From Cladopsammia gracilis (Eukaryota; Cnidaria; Anthozoa; Scleractinia; Dendrophylliidae): a DNA stretch of 64,000 nucleotides. Below the pieces are notes generated by a model. That model was not told the origin of the DNA. It did no database searches and saw only the letters and a program-made list of their open reading frames with translations. Below are positions 1 through 12,112 of this stretch, in pieces. Location of the stretch: positions 1-64,000 of the forward strand of contig JAJGOT010000221.1 in assembly GCA_022457155.1 (NCBI GenBank), written 5' to 3'. Numbering within the stretch: position 1 is the first letter of the stretch; every line of letters begins with the position of its first letter. A program made the position numbers and the translations under genes.

Positions 1-513
1 GAATCATCTTTAGGGATAAGAATGGTATCCTATATACACAGGAAAAGTCGTAAATTTTAGAAAACGCTAGATATAATAAAGCAGGCTGCTGAATTTAAAT
101 TTTATTTTGTGATGTTTATAATATAACTCGCAGACGTTAGCGCTCCGTGCTGCAATTAGGATAAATAAATCGCAAAGCCTTCCGGAAGCAGAACGTCACT
201 GAATTCTGACAAGCGTTTAACTCTTTATTGAAGGGAAAGACCTTTTCATTCAAGGAATATGAGTTTCATTAAAGATTTTAACCTTTAGAACAAATATTTT
301 GGATTCATGATCATGAAAAAACAGCGCGCGATCGAATTACATTTCACACTAAATTAGCATGAAACGAAGTGTATTTGCGACAACACTTTGAAGAAACTGT
401 GAAGCCGGAAAAAAAAACTAATACATGGCAAAAATCAAAGCAGCTATTTAAGGAACTAAACGGGAGGGGGTTCATGATCCGTCACGCAATATTTATTTTC
501 AAACAATCTTGCC

Positions 514-562
514 TCCGTCGGTGAGGGGGGGGGGGGGGGTGGGGGGGGGGGGAGGGGAGGTG
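514..562. repeat. Poly-G tract
   Basis: A run of almost pure G, interrupted by single T and A bases. The copy B equivalent near 25800 is much shorter, so the tract has expanded or contracted since duplication. Sequencing error is likely in such a tract. Confidence 0.8.
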
Positions 563-683
563 AATTCTTTCTGGAATAACCCAATGTAATAGAAATAATT
601 CACTGTTTGGGAAGTATTAGACTAGTCTGGGTTTGATCGGGAATCAATTCATTAAATATTCATTGCGAGTACAGAAAAATAGC

Positions 684-832
684 CCAATTTTGATATATTA
701 AAATTCAACTTGAAACAATAAACATCACTACGAGGCTTAGGGAATGATAGCAGGGATTTATATGGTTTATTCCCCTAAACCTCGTAGTGATATTTTTTGG
801 TTTCAAGTCGAATTTTAATATATCGAAATTGG
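684..832. mobile_element. Palindromic MITE, copy A
   Basis: About 150 bp that folds into one long hairpin. The outer arms pair an AATTTTGATATATT-type arm with its complement at the far end, and the inner arms TCACTACGAGG and CCTCGTAGTGA flank a short loop. There is no coding capacity. The same element sits at the equivalent site in copy B (25937-26087), so it predates the duplication. Confidence 0.7.
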
Positions 833-3800
833 TCTATTGGTTGGTTCAATCAACATGTCTTGAGTGATGGTGCGATGTGTCTCACGCAAAATTCGTTGAA
901 GGGGAGGGGTGCATGCCCCGTTTAAAATAAACCATAAAACGTTTTTACGCAAGCGCACGAGTAAAAGAAGGAAAAGCACAGAAGGGTGTATGCCCCGAAC
1001 CCGAGTCGCTTGCTTCATAACTAATACCCACATCCACTACACCAATGAGGGATAGCTGACAGGAATTGTAATTTTTTAACATATTTATAGTGTTCACCAT
1101 AACCATAAATGAGAGCTAACCGTTTTCAAATCAGTGCTTAACCCTAAACACTGCAGATCAGTGCTAAACTGGAGTTCTTTTCTCCCATTTCTGTGTGTAT
1201 GTCAGTAATATAAAGAATACTACTGTTAGGTAAATAGGGCGTATTTTACTCGCCTGCATGCGGTAATTTGATGTTAATTAGACCGACCCGCTTATATGCA
1301 GTTAATTATATGCGAATCGGGTGCATGGAGCCACCTTAATCGGATTTTGGTTAGGTCAATAAACACGATAGGTGAATCGAGAGCAAACAATAACGAAAAA
1401 CAGCAATAAGCACATACAATTGCAGAGAAGAATGTTCTTTCTACCTTGCTTGAGAGTTAAGGCTTTCCGATTTAGCGGATTAAATCCTCGGAAGTGGAAG
1501 TACAGTTGCTCGTGCAATGTTAACGTTGTGAAGTCAGCTTGGTACTTTGAAATACTATTAAGTCCGGAAACCGTTGGTTGTATGTTTTGGTGATATGGCT
1601 ACTCACTTTAAAACAAAGTCTGTGTTTCCGAAAATACAGAAGAGAAAACATAATTCGCAACGAATAATCGAATGTTGCTGAACATAATTCAGAATACGTA
1701 AAACACAATCCGTAACATCAAAAACACCAGTGATCGCAGTAAAAAAAAGCATTGGCAAACAGCATAACTAAATCACAAACTTAATTTTTGGCGATAAGCA
1801 ACATTTGCATCTGCGATCGACGCGTTTTAATGGGCGCAATTCCGGAATAGGCTGTCATTTTAGTTCGTGCTTCAAAGCACGCTTCAATAATATCAGCGCC
1901 TTGTAAAAATATTTAAAGTACTGAAAACTTAGCAGTAGTAGCCGAGAGTTTTACACCTGACAAAACACTTGCTGCAATTTGTTTTTGAACGACTTCAAAA
2001 ATAATTTATCTTTGGCGTGGCCGAGCTGAGTGGCAAGTTCATCCGTGGTGGAGGTTTTTCAGTTATGACTGACACGACAAAACTAATAACAGAGAGTCAT
2101 GAAAGTTCCTTTAACAGCAACGCATTGGTTGAACGAGGTTCGTTCTGAGTTATAAATCATTCGAATCTTGTAGCCACATAAATATGTTAACACATTTTAA
2201 AAACGTTATCTGGTTAAAAAGTTTAGAATATATGAGCTTTAGATTGCCAGTCTGCAATGTTTGACAAATAATGAATAAAAGGCGCGAACATGAAAATATA
2301 TACGGTAAAAAATGTGAAGTAGAAACAAAAATACTTTTGGGGAAATAAAATGCTAATACACAGTTTTTAAAAGAATTGAATATTGCCTAGGTACTTGTTT
2401 CGAGTTATTGTCTGCTTCGCTTGTAATTGCGGTAGGCCAAGTTTCGTTACGCGTCAGTTTTCCTTGATACTTACCCTTTTTCCGTTTATATTTCCATGTT
2501 CGCGCTTTTTATTTATTATTCGTCAAAGATTGCAAACTAAAACCTCGAAACCTCATATGTTTAAAACCTTTTAATCAGAGAACGTTTTTTAAATTTGTAA
2601 ATATGTCTTATCCTGATTACTCGTCCATTTTTAAAACATAAATATGCGTTGCTTTATTCGATGACATCTCGTCTGAGAGTCTATTTTGCCAGGCTAACGG
2701 CAGCTACGTTAATCGGATAACAAAGAAGCAAAGCACTTAAATCGCTTTGTTTGTAACTTTTGTTTTACTTCGGCGTTCAGTTCCGAGGTGAAATCGTTTA
2801 AACATCGCATGGCGGAAATAATTGTTTATGCAAATATGTGTTTATGTTTATTTATGAATACACATGGTGTTTTGAAGAAAAACGTAATCACACCTCCCTA
2901 AAAAAGTCACACCTTTGCGCTTAAGTGTGCTTCCATGTTTACACACTGTAGAAAACGGAAATGAAAATCTGAGACTGAAGCAGTTTTATGAGACTATTTC
3001 AGAAAGAGGTCTTTGTGAGCTCAAAGTTGCGCTCGCTCGGGTTGTCAAGCTAAAGAATTAACGATCACCCACGAACGTTTCAGCGTGGTTTCGGCAGCGT
3101 CACTTAATACAAAAGGCCTATTATTTAATTCTTAATGTGCGAATGCGAACCGGTACAATAGACCATTTCTTGACACGGAGGTAAAAATAATCTCCTGAAA
3201 AATGTTATACCGAAGATGACTGGTGTGGTGGATAAAACGACTTTGACAAAAATCTTTATAGAAATATCACGGCGACGACTCAAAAACGTTTTCATGGAAA
3301 AAAAAAATGCCGATAATTTCATTGTCTGAACATTGAACCCCGCCTTCCCCCTGAGACTAATATTAAATCCCTCTCTGGGCTTTTTAGATTGACGGTATGG
3401 GTTTTTGCACTCGTGTGATGGGCTGATATGCTTTGAATTATTAATGAGTTTTGAAATAAAATGAAAACGGTTACCTGTGTTCTTCATTTCATTTGAAGAC
3501 GAGAATAGAAGCAGAATTGAAGGTAAGTTCTCTGTGTGAAAAAGCCATATATTTTAAAAAAAAGTTTTCAAATAATCTAAGTCCATTCCAAAGTCTAGAG
3601 CTTTGCTGAATAGCAAAAAAATACTAGGACTTATCTGTGAAGAATATACATGTATTCGCCATTGGAAGTTAGACAATTCCGTACAGGCCCTGAGAACAGT
3701 GAGCCAGTTTATAGATTTGTACTTAGCAAGTCTACCAAATTATCTTAAAGAAACCACCCACATCGGCTAAAAATTGTTTTGACTTCGCAAATAGCGAAAG

Positions 3801-4851
3801 AACAACTTCAGACTTTACAGGCTTCGTTGGCACCGAAGTTGCCAACTTCGTTTCAAAGTTCGCAATTAGGTTGGCTAACTGACAAATATATGTAATTGAC
3901 AACTTCGCAACATAGTATCAAATTTCGCAACGAACGTGGCAAGTGATGCGGCCAATGTAAGCTGAAATCCACTGCGATAAGCGTCAAAAGTGTGCTTCGT
4001 TTGATTTACATCAATGATGGCCTTTGCCACCTTTGACACCATGTCAAAGATCTGGCAAAAACGGCCTTTGCCACCATTGACATATGTCAAATGCGTGTGC
4101 TAAAGGCGATTTTTCGTGCAGTGGCAAAGCACCTTGAACATAATGGTCTGTGTTAATTCTCTTATCTGAAAGATTGGGCAAAACACGAATCTTCGTGCTT
4201 CTCAAAACGAAAACTTCCAGTTTAGTTAATGCGCGGGAATGCGCTATATTGTTCGAAATATAGGAAAAGGCTTGTTTTCGCCGTAAACAGGCCAAGATAT
4301 TGCTTCTTTTAAGGAAAATTACAATATATTTGTAAGGTGCTTGAAACAGGTTTGTCAACACTTCACTCCAGGGCACCGCTGCTTTTTGAATGACTTCAAA
4401 CGCTAAAAGCCAAAAGAGATACGAAACTCTCTATGAAGAAATGTTTCTTTACTCAAAATTCATGATATATTAAGGTATACACTGGAACAACAGTTCCATG
4501 ACAAATTTTTATTTAGCGGCGTCACCTTGGAAATAGGGTCGTAAAAGGACTTAACCACAGATTATAAAAGCCGAGTGTTTTGGGTCGCAATTTTCAAAAA
4601 AAAAAAGAACTTCTGTTTAAAATGTCGATGAAGGTTGCCTTCATCAAATTTCCTTTTAAAAAAGAAGAGAAAGCTAACAAAAATAATAGAAAATAAACGT
4701 CTTTACCTGGATTCGAACGCGGGCCAAGCGATTAATTCCCAGTGGCGCCTTTCGATTTTGAGAAACCTGATTAAATATTTAAATAGTTTAAATATTTCTT
4801 GTTATGTTGAAAGATCGATATGAAATCTTTCAAAAATACGCTTTGCGTGCA
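833..4851. other. Non-coding stretch, no gene recognised
   Basis: Only short shadow ORFs occur here, and none resembles a known protein or is supported by splice-site structure. Direct comparison with copy B (26088-30621) shows indels that break any short frame, which argues against coding. Around 4690-4720 there is a tRNA-like B-box (GTTCGAATCC on the minus strand), also present near 30490, probably a remnant of a tRNA-derived SINE rather than a tRNA gene. Confidence 0.6.
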
Positions 4852-5000
4852 CCAAATTCAATAAAGGTTGCTTTTGCAATTGGTCATTGGTAATTCGGCA
4901 TCGGCGTTTGGGCATCTGGAACACAATGCAATGCTTTGCTTGAGTGACCGCCAAACAATAGCTGTCCGGCCAATGCCCAAAGCAACCTTTATTGAATTGG
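4852..5000. mobile_element. MITE with about 23-bp inverted ends, copy A
   Basis: The stretch begins CCAAATTCAATAAAGGTTGC and ends with the near-exact complement, flanking about 100 bp of non-coding sequence. The partner in copy B is 30622-30771. It lies about 300 bp upstream of the first coding exon of the secreted-protein gene and so may affect its promoter region. Confidence 0.7.
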
Positions 5001-5302
5001 GTATATTCACAAGATAAAAAAATAATGGAACACATTGTCTTTTTACATACTGATTTCCGCAGTTCAATCAAAACAAGTCGCCAAACTTCACTTTCAGATA
5101 AAAAAAAAAAAAAACCGTTTTCTTTCTTTTATCCCAAGTTCTGTGTATTGTGCAAAATTTGTTGTTAACCAGCTCGTTTTAACATCTCCACCAAGAGATT
5201 GCATGTGGTCCTTTTTACAAAATATAATTTCTTCTGCATATGTCAATCCACGTCTCTGTTTTTTTTGCACAATTTATTTTAGGAGTCCTTGGTTTGCCAA
5301 AG

Positions 5303-7905
5303 ATGTTTTCAAAGACAGTCTCCGTTGTTGTTGCTGTTTGTTTCATATCCTTTGTGAGCGGGCTTGCCTTAGATCGCGAAGTTGCTAATAATGCAGCATT
5401 TAAGTGTGCTGGATCTGATTGGCGCGCAATTGTTTCTGCTCCCAAAAACGAGGATGAGGTTATGGAAAATACCTGCAAATCTTTAAAGGTAAGGCTTTAT
5501 CTCAAATAACTTTTGTGGGGTACGCTCTTTGTAGACAAGATGAAACAATTAAGACTCCTGAATGTTTTTATAAGGGGGACGGAGGGGGATGTATATTTTT
5601 GCAGCTGAAAATGAGACATCTTCGACATTTATATTTATATTTTGTTCAACACTTCAAAAGGAAGTTAACTGCGCGGGCAGTCAATCAATGTTTGCAGGCT
5701 ATGCAATTAAAAAAGTCATACCTTCCAGAAAAATCATTTTCAAAAGGTACTTACCAGTTTCAAAATTGTTTTCCCTCAGCAATGCAATTTAACACTTTAA
5801 TAGACTTTAAGAGGCAAACAGTCGTTTTAAAAGTTTAGAGGAAAATGTTAATATGCAAAAACAATGACGTCGTCAGATCGGTGTTATGGTGACACTTTTA
5901 TCAATCAAATCGACTTTTCTGGAAGGTTCATTTCATCATAAGAATATGTGGGGGACAGCTAGTCTGACCGAGCTCATGCAGTAAACTATCACTTGTTTAA
6001 TTTCTGTTGTGTTGCCAAAAGAAAATTATCCATCTTAATTGAATATTTACGAGCGTGGAGAACATAAACTTGTTATAAATAAACCCTTTTTGTTTCCAGG
6101 CAGCTTTTAAGGTGTCAATTGTATATATATATTTTCTTTTTTTGTCGACTGTTTACTACAAGTTTAAGAATCCTAGACAAGCCACCAATTTACAATTTTT
6201 TGAAGGACGTTGAACTCAGGTCCATGATGAAACTACTCTAGTTACAGTTCAGGAGGTAAGCCAAAGATCTGGTACCATCAACCTGACTTTCTGTCTCACT
6301 AAACTTTTCTTTTCTCGTCTACAGGAATTCGTTCAATGCATTAAAGACACAGACCCTGCTGACTTCAAATCACCGGTGTCCGATATGCTCCACTTCATAC
6401 TCGCTTATGATTGGCAGCTCATGGTAATTATGAAGAGAGCAGGACTTTGCAAAGACATGCAGACCGATGAACTGAAGAAAATCACAATGGCTACAGGTAT
6501 ATTTTCAGGTTTAGCCTTGTCTTATGGAAAATTCACGATCCCGTTTCTTTCATTGCGATGAGTGAAATGTCACTCGATCGCTGTTATCGTTCGCTAACTC
6601 GGCTGTGAACCTTTGTTGGTAATTACCTAGTGAACTACTTTATCCAGCTGTCTCGTTTCACAAAATGGATATTTATTTCACGATAAGATGTGCTTATTTA
6701 CCGCAAAAAACGCCGCTAATAACAAAACAATAACAATTAAAACTATTCTTACTTTGTTTCATATTTTTTTTAACAATTGCTTGTTAAGAAAATCTAAAAT
6801 TAGTATCCGAGATGCAATTTTGATGTCCATTGTTCTGATTTATTCCAGGCATAATGGAAAAAGAGAACTTGCAGAATGTTGGTAAGTAATTAATGTTTTA
6901 AATGCATATTCTTATGGAACCTTCGAAAGATATGCCAGAACTGAACAATGAAAAGCAATTGATCTATTTTTATTTTATATTGTAAAGAATATAATAAGAA
7001 TTCTATATTATATCGAAATATATCTATATATCTATATTGAAATAGAAACAAACAAATAAACAACAAGAAGTAGTTGATACAATTCTGATATTCCAATCCT
7101 ATTTTCTTATAAATTAATCACAGATACCTTTTAGATCGTGTAAATATTAAGGAAACCAAGGTAAAAATAGAAATTTAAAAATTTTCTATAGTAGAAACTT
7201 AAATACACATATATCTTCCATCCTTGAAGTATTGCAATTTACCGAAATTGGTCAGAAAAGAAAATCTAATCATCTTAGATAATTCCCTTTACCTTTAGGG
7301 ATACTAAGTACCAGCTGTTGAAATTTCTGGAATCGTTTGGGTAACCAATACGAGCCATGAATCGTTAAAACGTTGTTTTAGGAAACCACAGTACCGAACG
7401 CTGAGTACCCAAACGATCCTAGAAACCCAAGTGCCGAATGTTTGAATAACAACACACCGAAAGTAACAAGCATGGTTGACATATTGGTAAAAATCATCTA
7501 ATTAACGGCAATCAAATGAACGAAGACAGCAAGACCAATTTTCAGATATGTATACCGTGCTGTAGAATCTAAGCCAGTTCCAGTTTTCTGTAGGGAATAA
7601 AAAAAGTAGTATAAAAATAATATTGAATTATTTTTCTGCCAACAGAGGAGGGCACCTACAAAAAGTGTGTTGGAGATGCCGTGCGCAAATGCATAACACG
7701 AGATGTGTCCCTCGTTAAGATAGGGATGGACAACAACCTTCTGTCTTCGTTTTTCGATTATATTGGCTGTATTGAAGAAGCGGGTTACAAGTGTCACGCA
7801 ACTATGCTGGATCATTTTATTGCCATTCTGAAAGCGTTCCAGAAACACCTGGAGGAAAACAATGGGAAATTGGCAAAGATGGCTGAAAACATGGAAAACA
7901 ATTAG
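5303..7905 (+). CDS. Small secreted eight-cysteine protein, four exons (copy A)
   Basis: Four exons join into one 216-residue frame: 5303-5488, 6325-6496, 6849-6881 and 7646-7905. All introns are GT-AG (phases 0, 1, 1). Residues 1 to about 21 form a signal peptide, with a hydrophobic core rich in V, A, F and I ending in SG-LA, so the product is probably secreted. The mature part of about 195 residues looks helical and has eight cysteines (in AFKCAG, ENTCKS, FVQCIK, GLCKDM, KKCVGD, RKCITR, IGCIEE, GYKCHA), enough for four disulfides. The tail is lysine, glutamate and asparagine rich. I do not recognise the family. The partner at 31078 keeps every splice site, the frame and all eight cysteines, which indicates selection. 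The start is the first ATG of the open frame, directly ahead of the signal peptide; 5' untranslated exons cannot be seen. Confidence 0.82.
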
Positions 7906-8222
7906 TAAAGCACTATAATAATCGTGTCTTTACATAAATCTGATATTAGTTAAAATAGTGGTTAAAGCAACATAAGCGACGGTGATCGCGCTCATTAAAC
8001 TTGTTAAGTAAACACGAAGAAAAGTTAAACTAAAAATAAAGTGACTCTCGAATTACACTTGTATTAAAGATCATTTCATGATTCACACATTTTCTTTTGT
8101 TTTTCAAGAACCTTTATTTAACTTAAAACCCAGGTGATTAGTTAACTAATTGTAAGTCCAGGGAGGGCTTGATAAAGTAGCAGGGAAGAGCGGTGCTAGT
8201 GAATTGAAATTATCAATGTAAT

Positions 8223-8275
8223 GAGGGATTTATACAGATCCCTCGTTTCAGGGATTTATCTGTATAAATCCCTGA
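8223..8275. repeat. Perfect-arm palindrome, copy A
   Basis: The unit GGGATTTATACAGAT faces its complement across a short CCCTCGTTTC-type centre, forming a long hairpin. It is also present in copy B at about 33974-34026. It lies just past the 3' end of the small LINE fragment and may be a MITE core. Confidence 0.6.
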
Positions 8276-8306
8276 TAGTCATAATTTCAATTCATCGGCC
8301 CCGCTC

Positions 8307-8700
8307 TTATCTGCTATTTAATTTTAAGATGTTGCGCCATGTTAGTGGAAACGCGTTATATATACTAAATAATAGGAAAACATCAACGGGAGAGATACTC
8401 AGACTTCGCGACTCCCCTCCCAACACAAGCTCTCCTGTAGTGTCGAAAAGGTCGCCAACTTTATAGAAACCACATTCAGTTAGTCTTTTGCCGAAAACAG
8501 ATTTGTTTTCGATACAAACATTCTTGTTATTCCACAAAACTTCATTTATAATTTCTTCAATTGTGGACGGGTTATTCTCATTTAGAGAGGACCGTGACAT
8601 AAGACACTCCTTATAGAAATAGGGGACAGTAATGGAGAGCTTCATGTAGTCAAAATTGCAGTGAAAGAGAAATTTCCCTCCAACGTTTTTTAGGTACGAA
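8307..8700 (-). pseudogene. LINE-type ORF2 C-terminal fragment, copy A
   Basis: The minus strand encodes a relic with the pattern seen after the reverse transcriptase domain of LINE ORF2 proteins: PYFYKECL, then a tryptophan-serine-leucine segment, then LWNN, then GFYKVGDLFD. Only this tail remains and there is no RT core. The 3' part breaks up towards 8700. The copy B equivalent (34058-34467) is cut by the Polinton insertion. Confidence 0.55.
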
Positions 8701-8718
8701 TCCCAAAAAAATTTCCAG

Positions 8719-8724
8719 CCTGCT
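8719..8724 (+). other. Empty Polinton target site in copy A
   Basis: Copy A reads TTCCAGCCTGCTTTAAAATG without interruption, whereas copy B has CCTGCC, then the 17.8-kb element, then CCTGCC and TTAAAATG. This paralogous empty site fixes both element ends and shows the Polinton inserted after the duplication, or in B only. Confidence 0.9.
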
Positions 8725-9474
8725 TTAAAATGTATATGACAAATTTTGTTTTATTTGATTGATAGAATCTACATGGTGGTCCCCAAAAGTTTTCGATATC
8801 GATTTTTGTTTTTCACGTTGCAGCCGTCTAAAAACGTGAAATTTTACTTCCGACGGGATACTCGGTTCTTGAGTATGTTTTGGTGTACCTTGGAAAGTAT
8901 CATAGTTCTACAGTGCGTTATCTATGATTGATTGCAAAATGCACACCAAAACAAACTCGCGAACCGAGAAACCGCGAAAATGGCGATGTAGTATTGACGT
9001 CACGGACCGACTATCGTCAGTCTTCCTTCTTGCGCGGTATTGCAACCCACCAGAAGTGATATTTCTCGTTTTAAATGGCTAAAATGTGGGAGAAAAAACA
9101 ATCGACATAGAATTTTGTTTCCGTGTTCCTATCAGAACACCATGTAGATTCCATTAAGCAAATATAAATCTGCCATATACAATTTAAAAAATAAGGAGTT
9201 AAAGGAAACCGCAACAAATGAATATCTACTCTTTAGTGAAAAGAAAAAATATATGGTTTTCGGCGTCCTAAAAAAAATATGATAGATGCTGTTTAAGGGG
9301 CGTGCCCTTTTCTATCAGATTGCGTGACAAGCCCTCATAACGGCTACGTAGGAGACTAAGCATGTTTTACAGTGGATCTGCACCTGCGATATACATCTTG
9401 GGATGTGTACATTTCTTAGCCATCCTGTGCAAAATGACGATGAAAGTGAACCCACAGACCTTTTTACCCTGGTT

Positions 9475-9552
9475 GGTTTGTTTACCCGTTTGTTTGTTTG
9501 TTTGTTTGTTTGTTTACCCGTTTGTTTGTTTGTTTGTTTGTTTGTTTACCCG
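9475..9552 (+). repeat. (GTTT)n microsatellite
   Basis: Two runs of GTTT units separated by TACCC. The B copy near 54100-54145 has only one long run, so the locus varies in length. Confidence 0.9.
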
Positions 9553-9698
9553 TTTCAGATCATGATACTCGTGTGTTCTCTAGAGAATTGTTTCTTTACC
9601 TTTCCAAAAACCATGCATTTATATACACGTGAATATGATAAAATGTGTAGGAGCTAATTCTCTAGAATAACATCACATGGTCATCATCAAATGAGCAA

Positions 9699-10068
9699 GG
9701 GGCTATTCACATGATACCGGAATGATTGTGGAACGAGTTCATTCCGACTCCCTATATTTCTCCGTATCTGTTTACATGATAGCGAGACAAAATTTCGTTC
9801 CCGTACAAGTCATTCCGGAATGAGTTCAAACCAATTTTATTCCGAATTAAATTCTCCATTCTGGTATCACGTAAACTGAAAACTAACTTCGACGGTTCCG
9901 AGATGAAAACCGCAAACAGTGTAGTCTGGTGCAAGTGGCGCATGCGTATCGTTTTCAAGATGGCGGACAACGAAGCGCCATATTTGTTTTCTGATCTGCC
10001 GGCGCGAAAACCAAGCGAGCGAGAACGCCTTAGGCTGAGCCGGTCGATTTTGTCAAGTGAATGCAGTG
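9699..10068. mobile_element. MITE truncated at its right end (copy A)
   Basis: It begins GGGGCTATTCACATGA, the same terminus as the complete element at 54291-54727 in copy B, but the right inverted end is missing here. The sequence jumps directly from the interior to the host sequence CTTGTGCTATCAGGG. The interior includes CAAGATGGCGG, a motif frequent in animal MITEs. Confidence 0.7.
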
Positions 10069-11101
10069 AAGCTTGTGCTATCAGGGATAGATCGAAGTAA
10101 ACTTGAATAAATTTATGCAAACACGTGAAATGCGTATCCATTCAATTTTGTTTAGTTCACTGTCTCTCGAAAAAACTAGACAGTTTTTAAACGGTTATAA
10201 CAATAGGCATTGTTTAATTATAATATTGATTGCTTCTACGGTAATGTAATAATCACCTACAATTACCTTCCCTTTTTTTTCTTCCGCAAGTTTTCCGTGC
10301 GACAAACGGACAATAAACATATATTTTCAATAACGTAATTCAAATGGAACTTTTAATTATCCGAAGCAACGGATATCAACCCTTTTTTCGCATTAAGAAA
10401 AAGCGGTGTTGTTTTAATGGCGGAGAAAATTTCTAAAGCGAAAAAAGAACGCATTTTATTGCATTTCTTATTCAAAATACCCTCTTGAATGAAAAGAAAA
10501 AAGTACGAAAGCATCTTCAGAATAGCATTAAGGTAAAAACTGTTGTTGCGTGCATGGCTTTCAAACCTCATCTTGGAGATATATCTTACAAATTAAAATT
10601 AAAATTTCAGAATTGTTTTCGGGATTTTCCGAGGTTAAAATCTTAAAAATATTTAAAAAATCTTTTCGTGTGTAATTCTCAGCATCAGGTAACGCTGCGT
10701 TAAACTTTAAACGTGTTTGTTATCAAATCAAGAACAAAGAAAACAGGTTGGTTGATATTCGAACTGCTTAAACATACAGTTGGTGTTTGCCAACCTAAAT
10801 TAACACATTGGTTCGTAAAAATGAAGCTGAATTTGTTAGCCATGATCTTCGAGACAACTGTCCTCTGCTTTATCTGCTTCGCAGCTTTAATTGGTAATGT
10901 AAGTTTATTCCTTATCGTTTACAAAAACCGAAACCTTTTCACCGTTACCAATATATGTTTATTCTAAATCTGGCCGCAGCAGACATCTTGGTGTCGGTAC
11001 TGAGTATGCCAGTTACTATGGTGACGATTATCACAAAGCTCTGGGTGTTCGGGCATTTAGTCTGTGTGGCGCTCGGATATTTAACGATTTTGTCGTTTAT
11101 A

Positions 11102-11253
11102 GATGGTTTTCACGTTACGTCACGGCGGCCATATTGGTGTACAACTACAAAAGAATATTAATGAACATCTTTTGTTATGTACACCAACATGGCCGCCATG
11201 GCCTTTGTCATTTGAGTCCCACAGGACTGAAGGTCACGTGAGTGAAAACCATC
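11102..11253. mobile_element. 152-bp MITE inside the receptor relic
   Basis: Terminal inverted ends GATGGTTTTCAC and GTGAAAACCATC flank an interior that also folds back on itself (GGCGGCCAT against ATGGCCGCC). TATA on both sides is the probable target duplication. Copy B lacks it and reads straight through from GTCGTTTAT to TCCGTCATG, so the insertion is specific to copy A. Confidence 0.85.
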
Positions 11254-11865
11254 TATAGCATCCGTCATGTCGCTCGGTATGATCGCCATCAACCGATATT
11301 TCCACGTAGTCAAGTGGAGCGCTTATACCAGCATCTTCTCGAAGAGAAAGGCATCGATTTACGTCGTCGCAGTTTGGGTAGTCTCCACATCCTTAGCTTC
11401 TCCTCCACTCTTCGGTTGGACAGAATATCGCTTCATCCCTGGAAAATCGTGCTGTTTTGTTTACTGGCCACCAAACGTCTACTTTATGTATTTCATGATC
11501 ATAGTATGCTTCATGAGACTTCTTTTAGCAATAGCCTTTTCGTGTTACAATATTCTGGTGTTTACAAGGGAAGCGAAAAGGAAAATTGCAGTTTCAAGGA
11601 ATAACCTTCCACCCCCACAGCAACGACAGCATCACTGTGATGCTGTACCGGAGGAGTCTAAAACAACAGGTGAAGTGCAAAATAAGACCAAAGCAGACAT
11701 TGAACTAAATGCAACAAGGTCCAGTTTCGAGTAACACCGGAAGAAGCTAGGATCACAAACACGTTCCTTTTGATGGTTACCCTGTTCGTTTTTTGCTGGG
11801 CACCGTTAGCTGTAACTATGTTTTTTTAATGTGTACTACACAAGGTCTTTACCACGCGCAGTAGA

Positions 11866-11880
11866 CATTTCATCATTGTT
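11866..11880 (+). repeat. Left target-site duplication of the Penelope-like element
   Basis: CATTTCATCATTGTT, repeated exactly at 15509-15523. In copy B the single copy lies in helix 7 of the receptor relic. Confidence 0.92.
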
Positions 11881-11933
11881 ACATGACAAAGTGTTAAGTT
11901 TAACGCTGTAAAAAGTGTTAAAAACGAAAACTA

Positions 11934-11961
11934 GACGTTTCGGCAATGCTGCCTTCATCAG
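11934..11961 (-). ncRNA. Hammerhead-ribozyme-like core at Penelope end
   Basis: Read on the minus strand the order is CTGATGA, a 4-bp stem (GGCA with TGCC around GCAT), GAAAC, then GTC. This is the hammerhead core order CUGAUGA, helix II, GAAA, then a cleavable NUH triplet, with almost no helix III. Hammerheads with minimal helix III are known from Penelope-like elements, where they are thought to act as dimers. The partner at 15390-15417 (plus strand) reads CTGATAA, a change in the conserved box that should inactivate it. Confidence 0.6.
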
Positions 11962-12112
11962 TAGTAAAAATGTGTTCCTTGCTAGCGTGAGCGAAAATTC
12001 AAAAAAATCAAATTCACGCGTCAGTGCCGAAGAAAAGCGCGCGCAAGGCTAGCATACGAGTTAATTATGAAAAGCCAAAATCTTCGTTCAAGCCATTGGG
12101 CGCGTCTTGTAA

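Noticed and set aside
4690..4720. tRNA gene suggested by a GTTCGAATCC box
   Set aside because: No acceptor stem, anticodon arm or A box can be placed around it; more likely a SINE or tRNA remnant.
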